Positions 45,701 to 59,297 of a stretch of 64,000 bases of DNA are shown here, in pieces. This stretch comes from Canna indica (Eukaryota; Streptophyta; Magnoliopsida; Zingiberales; Cannaceae). The stretch lies in NCBI GenBank assembly GCA_034359265.1, contig CP136890.1:88685501-88749500 (forward strand), given 5' to 3'. The position numbers and the translations under genes were made by a program. The notes below the pieces were generated by a model. It was not told the origin of the DNA. It made no database searches and saw nothing but the letters and a program-made list of their open reading frames with translations. Numbering within the stretch: the first letter of the stretch is position 1; each line of letters opens with the position of its first letter.

Positions 45701-48088
45701 TGTTACGCCCCGCCTAGGTTTATCCCTATATAAGGGACCTCACCTAGGAGAAACGCAACTAGCAACAGAACAACCAACAATTTAAAGACTGAATTTAAAT
45801 TTACAACCAGATTCAAATCGAATATCCAACCAGACAACAATAAAAGTCCAACAGTCCATAAGAGAACAATACATTCTAGAGTCTAGCTAAAAATGCAAAA
45901 TTCAACTAGTAAACTAGGAACTAAATGCCGTGCGGAAGACGTCTCCTCCTCCTCCAAAACTCTAGCTACCCCAGGAGATAAAACCGTCATACCTGAGGAT
46001 CTGAGGCAAAAACAACAAACATCAGCAGAAGGAGTAGGATTTCAACAAGATGCTATGATGCCATGTGTAAAACGGAAGATATGATTCAACCATCTACTCG
46101 ATGCACCTAAACCAATCGACTATGTCAGCTATGTCAACTATCAACTATATGAGTATGCGTTATAAACTCAATCAAGAGCGTAGTGGACATTGGGTTTCCC
46201 CCGCACTCTCGCACCTCGAGAGTGGCACCTCAAGCCCGCTCCAGCTAGAGATGCGACTATCCAACCTGATAGTCCGCCGACGTCTAACACCTCGACGCCG
46301 ATCACACAACCCGTGTGATAAATAGGTGATCACCGGTGTCACTTGCCCTACAACCCGGGCAATATATCAACGTGTCCAGGGCTATCGCCCAATAGTAGAT
46401 CAACTATGCATCATGTCAACAATTACACTACTACAACTCAACCAATATAATGCTAGTAGTCATGTCATCATGTATGCATTAAGTAAATAAACAACAGCAT
46501 AAGACATGCAACGTCTAAACTAGCATCCTCAACTAATATGCATATAACAACATCATGCTGGCAACATGTATCAACAAAATATGCATAAAGAGTTTCAACA
46601 ACAGTAGATATCAAACTTCAACGGAATAGAACAACAAGATATATTTCGACATAGGGTAACAACCGATCTAGGATGAGATTCACCTTGACAACAATTACAA
46701 CAACCGAACAACTCGGGTTGAAACCGGAAAAACCGATAAAATAATATTATCCGACCCGACCCGCAAAACGAGGCAATAAAAGCATAATGTTTTCAACATC
46801 CGAAAGCCAAACGACAAAACTGACTCCACCAATGAATTCGGGTCGACGAGTAGGTCCAAATTCATATATAATATGATTATTTTGACCCACTATAAAGCCT
46901 CCAAATAATTATTTAAAACATTAGTAAAATAGCTAATATCATCCATTAAATACTGATACCAAACATCTGCATATATCAGTGATATAAAGTAATATCTCAC
47001 TGCTATAAACCATATACCAATATAACATCAAAAAGCCACCGATATAATGGAATATAACTTCAAATAGCATAACGCTACAGTTATCTAGCATAACACTGCT
47101 ATTAAGAATAAAACACTGATATAATCTTACAATATAACACTGATATAATACTACATGTATAACTGATATAATACAACCCGATCATCTCCTTCCTTCTTCC
47201 GCCTTCTCCCAAATCCGACGCCTCTGCCCGACGCCCCGCCACCATCCCGATCATCCGATCTACTGGGTCGCCGGGGAAGTCCGCCGCCGACGCCTGGCCG
47301 CCGCGCCCACCCGCCATCGCCGCCTCCCCACGGTCAGGCGAGGACGCACAACAGGGGCGGCGGCCCCGAACCTGGGCGATCGCAATCCTTCGTGCAGACG
47401 CCTGCTGGGTTGCCATCGCCGATCGGCAACAACGGCTCGCCGGTCAATACCAGGGTCGTCGCTGCCCCCTTCTAACAGACGGCAATGACAGGGGGAAAAG
47501 GAGCGATCCCAGACCAGGGCGATGCCGCCCCTTGCGCGATGTCGCGTAGGGCGACAACGCGCCTGGCAACATGGTACGCGGCGATACCGCGCTCGGCGGC
47601 AATGCGCCCAGCAGCGGCGACCGCGCGCACAACATCGGCGGTCGACACTGTCGTGTGGCCGAGCCATCGCATGAACAGTGCCGATCGGAGCAACAATTCA
47701 GAAAACAATCACCAAGACGCCGAGAAAACACGACGAAGATACAGCAGATCGCATCAAATCTCGCAACATTGCGGAAATCCAAATCGACGACAAGAATCAA
47801 ACCCGGAATCTCATCCAACAACGTTGATTACCCTAGACGAGAATAAAAAGGAAAGGTATAAGGATCCTACCGGAATCTCCTCCGAACTCCGACCGATTCA
47901 CCGGAGATCTTCTCGCCGTCGACGCCTCAGAATCCTCCGCCAATTGCCGCTGCTGCTACAGGAACCGAGCGAGAAAAAGAGAAGATTAGAGAGGTTTAGA
48001 GCTCATTTAAATAGGGTTTGCATCTTTGCAAACCACCCCCTCTAAGAATTATATTCACATCTAGGTCCAAAAGTTTCAGGGTATAACA
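45701..48088 (-). mobile_element. Solo LTR, 2388 bp, probably Ty3/gypsy
   Basis: It begins TGTTACGCCCC and ends GGGTATAACA, flanked by a perfect 5-bp duplication CTTAT (45696-45700 and 48089-48093). No internal domain remains. On the minus strand it ends GGGGCGTAACA, like the LTR ends of the chromovirus at 368-8907, but the sequence differs, so it is another family. A minus-strand TATTTAAAT box lies at 48005-48013, upstream of a GC-rich leader-like zone (47180-47960). Long GC-rich open frames there are not genes. Confidence 0.9.
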
Positions 48089-48093
48089 CTTAT

Positions 48094-48970
48094 AGTATAT
48101 TTGTTTCATGAAATAAAAGACTGATAAGATAAGAGATAAATCTTAATATTCTATTTGTTTGGTATTTGAATAAAAAGAAAATAAGATTAGAAAAATATCA
48201 AATTAATGTTATATCTTGTGTGCATTCTAGTATCCTATTCAATACAATCCAATTTAATAAACATATCATTAAAAATAGATATTTTTAAAAAATAAAGATG
48301 ACGTGACGTTTTATTATTAATATACATTTTAACTTTTACTACACATTAACAATACCACTTCATATCCTAATAAGCCTTTGATGGTAGAATATAATTAAAT
48401 CAAATTGGGAGTACAAAATTCCTATTTGTGCAAATTAAAGGTCAATATAGATTTGTAAAAATTGCCAAAAACACTTTGGTTGAATGTATTAACTAATCAC
48501 CCTTTAGAAAAATAAAGCGATTAACGTTGAATTTTACTCGACAGTACGAGCATCATATTATGGTCTATTTCACCGATACAGCAGTTTGGTGCAGCATCAT
48601 TTCCTGTAAAAGCACAACAAAAGAAGAAAACTATTTTATAGAAGCAACCAGCCTTCCAGGTTCATCCAAAACTGTGGAAAGCAGCAATAAGATTCCTACA
48701 GTAGTAACATGACAAAGATTTTAATAAAACTTATAATTTTGTCAAGGTTCAATGAGAATCCTTTTAGCAACAATACGAGTAAACAGCTCTCTTTCTATGT
48801 GTGAAAATGGACTACATACAAAAGAAGGATATGGAGAACATGTACATCAAGAATAAAGAGCGAGGTGGAAGTTCATCTTGCAACAGGAAGGATCAGCACT
48901 CATGCAAGCTTCAATCTGCACATACCTCCACGCTAAAACAGTGATCACAACTCACAAGTACAAAATACCT
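48094..48970. other. Downstream flank and likely 3' UTR of the TLC-domain gene
   Basis: The part next to the stop codon (about 48720-48970) probably contains the 3' untranslated region of the minus-strand gene, inferred from position. The rest is AT-rich without features. Confidence 0.4.
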
Positions 48971-51900
48971 TCATTCCTGATGTCTTTGCTGATTTTTCTC
49001 TCGGTTATATGCCTTGTAGAGATCAAAGCCGAGAATGATGTTGAGCACATTCATACCGGCCATTCCAAATAGAGCTAAAGGGAGTTCAATTCCCCTCCCA
49101 AATTTAGATGCATCAACAATTAGCTTATATGTGATGAATATGTGGCATCCAACTCTTGTAATGAAGAAGGTGATCCAGTTGAGCACCCACTCTACTTTCA
49201 CCATTCTGCTTTTCACATCACGGAATCCAGCCATCCTTCTCACTTTTCTTAGATGTAGAAAGACGGAATGGAGCTGAAAACAAGTGAGTTCTCCCATCAG
49301 TATAGCAATGGTGCATTAGTTTATGAACAAATTTGCAGACACTACTTTGATAGCTAAGCTAGGAGAGAACAAATCCAGCTGGTGCTGTTATTTCATTAAA
49401 GTGTGAAGAAGTAACTAAATATACACATTCAGACAACTCATGACACAGTTCTGATCGATAAGTAATTAGATTCAAACAAAGAGGTTCAGACGAATAATAC
49501 CGCTAGCCTGCTGCTTGCCTCTATCAGATTGTCTACTTTATGTTACTTTTAAAGTGGCAGCTTATCTATCACAGGCTCTTGGAGTGATTTATAAGATACT
49601 GCTTTTACAATTTTGTAAGGAAAAAAGCAGGCTCTACATCTTATCTATAGTGAGGCACTGTGAATTGTTCTTTTCCATGTAAAAGTAATCAACACTACTG
49701 GTCCGAAGAAGAACATGGATGTTACAAACTTTTTGTGCCTTTCAAACAGTTTAAAATGTTTAAGGATTTCACTAAATTACAATGAACATATAAGCGGATT
49801 AAAGAGGCAGAAGGGTTCAATTACCTCGCATGTGAGAGTAAGTATGAGATAGTTGATAGTGACATTCCGGTAGAGAGCCAATGTAAAGCAAACCAGCAAA
49901 ACCAAATGATGAACGAGGATACCAGGAATCAAACCACTATAAAGGTGATATCGAAGCATGTCCAATTGGTCATATGCAAAGTATCCACAAGAAAAACACA
50001 AAGCTGAATATGCACCTAGCCAAGAGCCACCAACCAGCTGCTCATGTTCAAACATATTGCCAATTCCCTTAATGGTCATCAACTGATTGATCAGAATTAG
50101 GACAACTGCACCATATAAAAATTGATTTCTGTTACATACAAGATATCCTAGGCAAACCTTTGACACATAGGATGATAAAACATATATGACCAGAAATGTG
50201 CAAGAGATTCAAAGCATGGCATGCATTATATATGAATTTCACTCTAGTAGAAAATAAGAAGCAAAGAATCAGCCTAAGCAACATTTATATGTTACATTCA
50301 AGACTGCTAGTTGTTCCTCTGAAGTTGGATCAAGTACAAAAATTGTATAACTTTTTATACATAATCATCATATGCACCAACAGATGTTCTGATTTAATTT
50401 TTACCAAAACCAGTCTATATAATTATTACAGGAAAAGATGAAATAAGAAAAATTATCATGTATGAACAATTAGATGCAGCCCCAATTGAAGGTAAGACTA
50501 GAATATAAATTGAAATGTATAAACATGTCCAAAGGAGACATATAGACGTCATAGTTAGGCAAAGTAAATTATTAATAAATAATGAGAGGAAGAAATATAA
50601 AGAAAAGCTGAGAAAACTCTACTTGAAGCAATAAAAATTGATTTAGATGCCCTTGTTATAACTAGCAGTGTGGTTTTACATAGAGCTGAATGGCGAGACC
50701 CAAAGTAGTTGAGAATTTCTGGTTCATAATTTTTGTTGTAATCATATTTGATATTAGAAAATCTTAAGGACAAAGCATGTTAGTCGGGCATTCTAGACCT
50801 AGGTTATTGGCAAGCAAAATTAGAAGTATTTAGCAGAATCTTTTTGTCATGACTCAACTTCATAATAACTCGCATGATCGAATAGACCTAAAACATCATA
50901 AGCAAAAATACTTAAGCATAAGTTAATGATAGTAGAGTAGTAGATTTGTTTAGCTTTACGAATTAAGAGAACTAGCTTAACTTCCGATGTAGTACTTATT
51001 AAGGCTAAAATTGACCTCATAAAAACCCAAAGGATATTCCTAAATTACCCCCAGTGGTGGTACATTAAGGCCAGCCCACCATAATATACACCATTAAACC
51101 AGCAAAACTTGATATTAGATTTGCCTTGATATCATTTGTCACAACCTAATGTGTGGGAAAACTATTCATTAACTTAATATTCTGATAACCATGTGCCCAA
51201 AATGCTTAGTAGACATTCAGCACTATCAACTAACAAAACCAACCTCCCACTCCTGAAGTGCGACTAATTGGAGTGTCACATTTGTGTGCTTCACAAGCTT
51301 TGCCAAAAAATAATCGTCTTGTCAACTTACTCATAACAATCCATGTTGAATTCACAAGCAAAAATCATTTACTAATTAGACAAGAATACTCGTAGAGAAA
51401 TGAAATAGAACGGATAAGAAATCTAAATTGATCAAATGAGGGATCACAAAATGGACAATTGGAGATAAACATTGCCTCATTTAGAATGTTCAATTTCAAT
51501 TACCCTATATAATTACCCTATAATAAACCAGCACCTGATATTGAGAAGTTACATTAAAAACTGAGAAGATTGTGTTCAGTAAATCTGACAATGAAAAAAA
51601 TTACCAACTTTGGTATTCAATTGTGGAGAAGGACAGGCTAGCCTAGAATACTAGGAGAACTAGTTTGGGCTTGCAAAAGGAGTTAAAGCAATAGTCCAAA
51701 CATGAGAGTCAATAGATTATATCCATGTTATTTATCAGGCAAGTAATACCAAAATTTCCCAATCTAACTAGAACTCCAAACAAGCTATAATAATTCAAAC
51801 AAAACACAAGAGATGATGCTAAAAATACCATAAAAGTGTAAATTACTGGCTGTCTGATGATCTGTATTTTCTAGGGGTCAAACACCCTCAGATAAACTTC

Positions 51901-54900
51901 AAAGGACCTTACGAACCCATATGCACTAGGGCATGTCAAACTTCCAATACCTACCTGACATGTCAATCAGCATGTTTGTAGACCAATTAGTATAATATAT
52001 GATTTTGGACTAGTAACTTGTGAGCAATGTAATGAGGCACAAAACTGGCAGGATTGTACGTTGACCAATATGACAATCCTTGCTTTTATGATTCCAATAA
52101 CTCAAGGGATTGCTGAAAGACCATTATGCATTTAGTTCAACTTCCTCTTACTTTGACCTCAAATTCAACCTGTCATCAAAGAAAATCACATTCCAACTGG
52201 TACTCTTGTCCAGTATAGCAGAAAATGATAAAAACCAGCCCAGGAAATCCTTAAAGGTAGTACCGATTTCAAGCAAAAACAAAACATAATTTTCATTCAA
52301 TCCTAGCCTAGGTTGTAACCTAGCCAAATTAGATAGTGAACTATGACAGAACCCATGAAACCCCGAAAAGGTGGTCATAATCCCACAACGGGAAAGATCA
52401 TGAATAGACTAGAGTCCAGAAAAGTGCACATATTGCAGAATGCAGATACAAGGGACCAAATTCTGACTTTTTAAATTCAGGGTTCCAACTACAATCAGCT
52501 GGGTTGATAACATTATGATTTTTGTTAACATCAAATATTAAACTAATATCAATTAATAGCAAAAAAGAATTCAATAAAACTCCCTTACTCAGATTATTTT
52601 TAAATCATATTGAGATCACACATTTGGGAACAAATAATTCATCCACAATGAAATAAATGCTTGATAATTACCAAAGTAGCATCCAAATTACATGGAAAAT
52701 ATTCAGGCATTGAATTGTGTTTGCAATTGTGTTTGAGTTGTGTTTCATACACTGTTGTCAAATAGCGGCCATGGCGTGGCGAATTTTGCTAAATCCGCCA
52801 CACAGAAACCGCAATGTTGCGGTTTCTGTGTGGCGCTGTGTGGCGCCCGCCATCCGCCATGGCGGAAATGGCGCTACTTCACCTTTTTTTAAATTTTTTT
52901 TTTTAAAAGTAAGGGTGTTTGTGTAATTGTTTTAGAAGGGTTAAAATTAAAACCCTAAACTTCTTCATATGGCTGGAGGCTGCTCCCACTTAAAAATTTT
53001 CCACCCGCGGCTGCTCCATTCCGGCGATGAAATCCGGCGATGAGCTCCGGCAAGGAGTTCCGGTGGCAAAATAACAATTTTTAATGTTTTTTAAGGTATT
53101 TCTCTCCCATTCACTTCTCTTCTTCATATCATTAATTTTTTCTTGTTTTTTAGGTTATTTCCTCTCTCTTTTCTCTCCCATACATATGTGCAGATTTTTT
53201 TTTTCCGGTTTCTTTCGATTTTACTTTTGTTTTGTTTTCTTTTTTCTTGTTTCTGTTTTCTTTTTTTTTCTTGTTTTCTTTTTTTCCTCTTTCTATTCTG
53301 TTTTCTACTTTTCTTTTTTACTTATGTTTTTTTTTCTTTCTTTCTTATTTGCGGCTCCTGTTTTTTTTACTTCTGTTCAATCCTTTTTTTTCACGTCTGT
53401 TTTTTTTTCTTTTTGTTTCTTTCTTTCATACTTTTGTTTTTTTTTTGTTTCTTTCTTTCATTTTATTCATTTCTGTTTTTTTACTTCTGCAGTTTTCTTC
53501 GTTCTTTTTTTACTTCAGTGGGTATATTTTTTTCTCATGTTTTTTTTCTTTCATTTGATCATTTGATCATTTCAGTTTCATTTTTCTACTTATGTTTTTT
53601 ATTCTGTTTCTTTCATTTCAGTTTTCATTTGATCATTTGAATGAGAGCTTCACATTCAACTTTTTTTAAAAAAATTTCTGAAAATGTTGATGTTCTTATT
53701 AGTGCTTGTTGCTTAGTTGTAGTTATATGTATATATATATATATATACACGGCCGCCATGCTTCTGCCATTGGCCGCAACGCCATCCACCATATCTGTAT
53801 GGCGGATTTTTGGCTTTCCACCATGAGCCGCCATCCGCCATTAATAACACTGGTTTCATATTGTCATTTCTCATCAGTATAAGTTGTTCGATGATTCTAT
53901 AATTAGCTCAGATACTGAATGTATTCATAGAAGGAACTGAAAATCTTTTGCCAATAACCCAAGAGACTAACTGATAAGTGCTTAAAATATTATAAAGCGG
54001 CCTATAACATAAGGTTCCTGTCAATAAAGGGTTTATGGAGTCTTACCCTTGCAAAAAAAGAGTCTATTTGACTGGGTACAAGGCATTACTCACCTTACAT
54101 ACCAAGTATAAGTTGCACATTTAAGATTTAAAGTTTAGAACTAAGGTAGAATGTCTAAATCAATTTGTCTCCTTCTCCCACTAACTTTATAAAGAAGTAA
54201 AGAAAAAAAGGACTAGAATGTTATTCTACAAAATATGAGCACCAAGCCAATAAAAAGTGTGAATGGATGTTATATTACACTAGAATTCACATGCATGTAC
54301 CAAATATAATGTTCGAAATGAAAGGGGTGGAAAGTTTGGAGAGCCTCTATATACGAAGATGTAGATAATATATGCACCCACATTACAAAGACTATTTATT
54401 ATAAAGATGCAGAGAATCTGTCCCACTCATCTCAATCATTAAAATGTTCACATCATGAATTGTTGCCCAAATAATTTGCACCTCGAAGGAATCAGAAATA
54501 TTTTGTTACAACAACTTACAAAGAGTCAAATTTGGGGCTGGAACCCCAACACAACAGAACAAATGAATTAATCTAAGTTGCACAAACACACTAACCACTT
54601 AGTGACTCCAGCCAAGCGAACATGTGAGGAATATGATTTATCAGACCAAACTATCATTCAATTGCGTCATTACAGGATTCATCCCTTCTACTCTCATCAA
54701 GGTGGAGCTAAGTTGCATAAATCAAATGGCAATTGTACTTCTTTTTGATATAGAAAATTGCAACGCAAGGCAAGTAGCACATGTTCTCAAAACAAGCACA
54801 ATGTTCTAAACGATATTCCTGCTATTATTTATCCATGAGTGTGCAAAAATGAGAAGTGAAATGCCATGCGTGTAATTGGGTATAAAATGAGATGTATGCT

Positions 54901-55463
54901 TGTATACAAACCTAGAAATAAAAGTTAGTATATAGCATACGCATAAGAGAGCAAGCTAGCTTGCTCAAGTGAAGACCCAAAAGGGACACTATTAACTCCC
55001 CAATATTCCAAAACTGTCAACGGCTGTCAGAAAAATGCTATATTTCCTGAATAATTTTCGGCGAACTATAAATTTCTCTTACGAGTTAAGATCCTCTCTA
55101 ATTGCTCCGATTTCTAATACCACAAAGGCTTTGCAGCTTCAGGGGTTCCGCCAAAAATCGAGCAAAGAAAAAGAAATATGAACAAGAATACAAGGGGAGA
55201 GGGAAGTGGGAAACAAACCGGAGGCCGAAGTGACGGTGGAATGGAGGAGGGAGACGGCGGTGTTAACGAGGAGTGGGTCGCGCGAGAGAGACAAGCGAGC
55301 GGCCCAGTTGGCGGCCTGGAAGAAGAAGAAGCCGGCGACAACGGGCGCGAGCTCGGACCTCCCGTTGACGGTAATCTCGAAGGCCACCGAGACCCCCCAC
55401 AGCACCAGCGTTGCCGCGAAGAAGACCGCCGGGTCACTGCCCCCTGCTCTCCCCCTCGATGGC

Positions 55464-55468
<5 letters not shown>
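48971..55468 (-). CDS. TLC-domain (TRAM/LAG1/CLN8) membrane protein, three exons
   Basis: Exons 55468-55219, 50105-49825 and 49273-48971 join in phase with GT-AG introns of 5113 and 551 bp, giving 277 residues. Several hydrophobic segments are spread along the protein. The middle holds the TLC signature: Phe-Ala-Tyr-Asp-Gln-Leu-Asp (residues about 126-132), Ile-Leu-Val-His-His-Leu (His149-His150) and Glu177 followed by Leu-His-Ser-Val-Phe-Leu-His. The C-terminus is basic and polar (Lys-Ala-Tyr-Asn-Arg-Glu-Lys). TLC proteins act in endomembranes, mainly the ER, in lipid sensing, synthesis or transport; ceramide synthases are one branch, but this short protein is in the uncharacterised plant TLCD-like group. 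Exon 1 is GC-rich. The start Met is directly preceded by a CT/AG repeat in the leader. Confidence 0.88.
52750..53852. mobile_element. Non-autonomous hAT element in the TLC gene intron (1103 bp)
   Basis: The perfect 8-bp target duplication GTTTCATA occurs at 52742-52749 and 53853-53860. The ends are CACTGTTGTCAAATAGCGGC and, inverted, CAGTGTTATTAATGGCGG. Subterminal zones repeat GGCGG / CCGCC words, and one hairpin has CCGCCACACAGAAACCGCAA facing its complement. The core (53084-53630) is a T/C tract. No transposase is present. The Phe-rich open frames in the core are artefacts of the tract. Confidence 0.93.
53084..53640 (+). repeat. Long T/C-rich tract inside the hAT element
   Basis: Over 500 bases almost without A on the plus strand, built of irregular TTTTCTTTC and TTCTGTTTT words. 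On the sense strand of the TLC gene it is a purine-rich tract in intron 1. It is low-complexity, not coding. Confidence 0.85.

Positions 55469-55506
<38 letters not shown>
55469..55506. repeat. CT microsatellite, 19 units, at the TLC gene start codon
   Basis: A pure CT run directly abuts the ATG of the minus-strand gene, so the transcript leader would carry an AG run up to the start codon if transcription begins upstream. Bases 55507-56470 show no gene; the open frame at 55742-56176 has no recognisable domain. Confidence 0.95.
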
Positions 55507-55507
<1 letters not shown>

Positions 55508-56479
55508 GTCTCTTAGAAGCTTTATCTCATCAGATAGGCCCATTTCTTATTTGGGCCTCTTCACGGAATCACCCCAAATTGCTCTCTTCCTGCTGATCAT
55601 TTGCTGCTCATGTAAATTGTGCTTCTTATATCCTTCCTGTAAAGCAATAATATTATGCTCTTCTCGTGCTCTCGTGTGAGCTGTAAGATTATGTAAAGCG
55701 TTGAATTCTTATATACATTGATCTAAAGATGAAATGCAAATATGCTTTTTGTTTATTTTTGTCTTCTCTCGGCAAATAATGGAATCAATTGTGTGATCGA
55801 AGTAGGATGCGTGTTTGTTTTTGGTAATCATAAAATAATGGAAGTTTCTTTATACTGCTATTACAATTTACAAAGATGTTACCTTATCAGAAAGCATGAC
55901 AAGCCTTTAAATCATGCATCCTTGTCTCTCCTAGGTCATGCTCTTGCCTCTTTTCCTTTTCTATGTTTTATTTCCATTAATATATTAGAGTTTCAACTAT
56001 CTCTAACATGCTTTGGTGGATGGTTAATTTGTTGTACTATAAATTACAGTGGATTAATTTTTCTGATGTTGTTTTATTTTGACAATATATGTCCCTATGC
56101 GGATTTCATTTTCACAATTTTAGATAGGTTATTAGAGTATAGGTCAATTCGATTTATTAATTATTTTCTTTACTGATGTGTGATTTATTTTCGAGTTCTT
56201 GGTGTTTTCTAATTAATTTAAATGGTCAAGAAAAGATATACAAACCTTCAATCCAATAAAGTGTCCACTTTCACCATTCAGTAGTGAACTTAAACTAGTA
56301 TACCATGTGCTTATTAATCATCTTTTATGACTATCATGCATTGGTTTCCATTGTTGCACTAGCCACTTTCACCGGAGTTAGAACTTTGCCATTTTAAACT
56401 TGAATTATTTGGAGCGGCTAATCAAGGCTTTTTAAAAGTTAAAACTATTTTAAAGAAACATCGGAATCTTTTTTACAAA

Positions 56480-57625
56480 AAGAAATGTTATATTCTTCTA
56501 AAATTTTAGCATAATAATCCTCCTAAAGATCTAAGATGAGAAATGACAAACAATTGGATGTTGTAACGATTTAATGCTTACTTTACTCTTTTTTTTTTCT
56601 AATATGTTCATATTTTTCTCTCTCCTCCAACTAGTTTCTCTTTCTTAGTATTAATATTTTATTTTTTATTTTTTTCACATCCCCCACCATTATAAATATT
56701 TTATTTTTTATTTTTTTCACACCCAGTATTATATGCAGTTAAACCAATTTTTCATTAGGAAAAAAACACACTTTTTTCCTAACAAAAACATGACAAAGAA
56801 ATAGCAAATAAGCAAAAAAAAATGGATTAGACAAATTTCCAAACTCATCGGATATGAATATTTTTTTCTCGTATGTGGACCCCATTTTTTCTGTCGTCTA
56901 GAAATTTTGATTTTTACATAATTTTTATTAGACTTAATTATCATAATTGAAAATTGAAAATCGGAAATTATACGAGAAGCTTCTTATCATTATTTGATTA
57001 TTTATATTTTTAATTATTTAAAAATATATATATTAAAAAATGTGTGAAAATATTTTAAAATATTTTTAACATATATTTTTTAAATTATTTTTAAAAATTA
57101 AAAAAAATAGTTTTATAAATTCATTTTTGCCTAAACGAGTAAACCCGACTATCCGCCCCGACCTAATCTAGATCTGGTCGGGTCGAGTCGGGTTTGAAAG
57201 GTGAAAAATTTTAAACCCGACCTGACTCGATTATACTTGGTCGGGTTGGGTCAGTTTTTTTCCCTAAACCCGACCCGTGAACGATCCTAACGATGAGCTT
57301 GAAAATTCACCTAATCTATTTTTTTGCTTTTCTTAATATTTCTTTTTTTATGTTTTTGATAGAAAAAATATGTTATTTTTTAAATCAAAAATTAATTTAA
57401 CCGTAGATAATGGTAGCGTGTGAAAAAAATAAAAAAGTAAAATATTTGTATTAAGAAAAGCTAGTGGGAGGAGAGAGAAAAGCAGTGGCATAATAGAAGA
57501 AAAAAGTAAATCTCAAAGAAAGAGAAGCATTAAATACTTACAAGAGCCTAATGCTTACCACTTGTCATTCTTGGGTCTTTGAGAGGATTATTAGGTTGAA
57601 GTTTTAGGAGAATATAACATTTCTC
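56480..57625. mobile_element. MULE-like element with long terminal inverted repeats (1146 bp)
   Basis: The left arm (56480 to about 56850) and the right arm (about 57290 to 57625) are inverted copies, starting AAGAAATGTTATATTCTTCT and, reversed, GAGAAATGTTATATTCTCCT. A perfect 9-bp target duplication TTTTACAAA (56471-56479 and 57626-57634) fits the Mutator superfamily. The core is AT-rich, except for a block at about 57135-57280 made of CGGGTCGGGT / ACCCGACCCG words in both directions, probably another nested repeat. No transposase. Confidence 0.9.
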
Positions 57626-58148
57626 TTTTACAAATGCTTGAACACAATAAATGAAAATTATTCTTCATTGTTCATTATTTTATTTTAATAAAATAGCATA
57701 TTGAAAGATATGACAATGTAAGCATTCATTAGTGTTTTTGTTAGTTTTTTACTCTATGTGGTAATAATTGACTTGTTTTTCCATGATTGCTAATGAACTT
57801 TAAGTTTTGTCAAAGATTAAAAGAGGATGTCTTGCTCTCGCTCTCGCCCGCCTAGGGCGACTCTTCTGCCCCCTTTCACCTTCTGCTCCGTCACTGTCCC
57901 CTTCATCCAAAAATTCCAACCTCCCTAGGTATGAACAACCCTTTCTCGGATACTCCCTCGTTTTTCTAAAAGATAAAATCTAATCCTACCGGTAGGATTA
58001 CTTTTCAAAGATCTCAATTAGATCAGTGGTCTGAGCCATGGCATTCGAGTCTTATTGGTAAATTTCTTGGCCGCACTCCGCCTGTGATCGTTGTTAGATA
58101 TTGGACGGGTCGAATTTGGGGTCCTTTTGGTTTGAAAATCGATCTTGG

Positions 58149-59117
58149 TGTTAGAGATTGACTCAAATTGGGTCCGAACCGAATCCAACGAGTTCGACCA
58201 GATCCAAATCGGAGTTGATTTGATCAAGATATGCTTGAACCAATTTGCCAATTTGATTGAACTATGTTGAACCGGACTCGATCAAAATAAACTATGATTT
58301 TATAATCATGGGCCTGGGAGCCCAGCCCACCATCTTCTCAAGATACCCATGTCAATGTTGCAGCGACACACGTAAAAGTTTTTCAAATTGATGATAACTT
58401 CAGAAGTTTTCAAATTGATGATGTGGAAATCAAATACTGCTTTTGACTAGTCAAAGGGAGAAAAAGGTGTAGGCATCACGTGAAGCCACCAAGTATTTTG
58501 AAAAAAAATTTGGTCAAAAGAAGCTTTTCAGCCATCCGATTAAATCAGACGGAGCAGCAAATTCCTTGAAGATTTTTTCTCCACTAAAGTAGGTATGAAT
58601 CGGCTCTCCCCCTCTATTATAAATAGGGGTCTAATATGCAGTTCTAAGGGAATCTATCACAAAGAGAGGAATCCCACACCAAGAGAAAATCCCTCATATG
58701 AGAGTTTCAAAGATCCAGAAAATTAATAGTGCCGCTATGACCCTTTTCCTAAGGAGTGCCCCTTCTCAGTTTCTGACATACAGTAGCAGGAGTTCAATTT
58801 CAAGGCAGATCTTGCAGAGACAGTGCCTCTACTCCGTACCAGTTTTAGGTTCAATTAATTTAAGATAGTTTGTTGTATTCTGAAGGGGATTTAGATTATT
58901 GCACTCTTATTGTAAAAGTTCATTTCTGGATTTAATAAAGCAGTCTTCTCTTCTCCCTGTGGACGTAGGATCGGCACCCCGCCGAGTCCGAACCACGTTA
59001 ATCCTCTTGCGCCTTTTATTTTTCCTTGCATTATTATTATCAGATTTGGTTTTCCGCTTTTCTCGCCGGATTCGGATTTTGTAGATCCTGCAGGAAATTA
59101 CCCCAAATTTCCTAACA
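58149..59117 (+). mobile_element. Ty1/copia-like solo LTR (969 bp)
   Basis: It starts TGTTAGAGATTG and ends TTTCCTAACA, so the terminal hexamers TGTTAG/CTAACA are a perfect inverted pair. The 5-bp duplication CTTGG is perfect (58144-58148 and 59118-59122). A TATTATAAATA box is at about 58616. The downstream part has the CTGTGGACGTAGG...CCGAACCACGT sequence characteristic of the R/U5 end of plant copia LTRs. It splits ORF1 of the host LINE. Confidence 0.93.
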
Positions 59118-59297
59118 CTTGGATTTAGATGACAGTTTCTTTGTTTTTCGATTCTCGACAGCAAGCCGCTGATGCATTGAATGCCAGACCTTGGTCTTTT
59201 AAAGAGAATCTTCAGTGTTTGATCTCGGCTGCCGTATGGGTTCGCATACATAGTCTTGCATTGGAACTTTGAATAGGTTAGCATACACTCTATTAAT

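Noticed and set aside
47102..48045. GC-rich open frames of up to 186 codons
   Set aside because: They lie inside a solo LTR leader region with exact target duplications; the products are Arg/Pro/Ala-rich without domains and overlap on both strands.
53084..53640. Long overlapping frames with Phe/Leu-rich products like membrane proteins
   Set aside because: They are translations of a T/C tract inside a bounded hAT element; three frames are open at once, a composition artefact.
55742..56176. 144-codon frame downstream of the CT repeat
   Set aside because: AT-rich, many Phe/Ile/Tyr, no domain or relatives I recognise; not supported as a gene.
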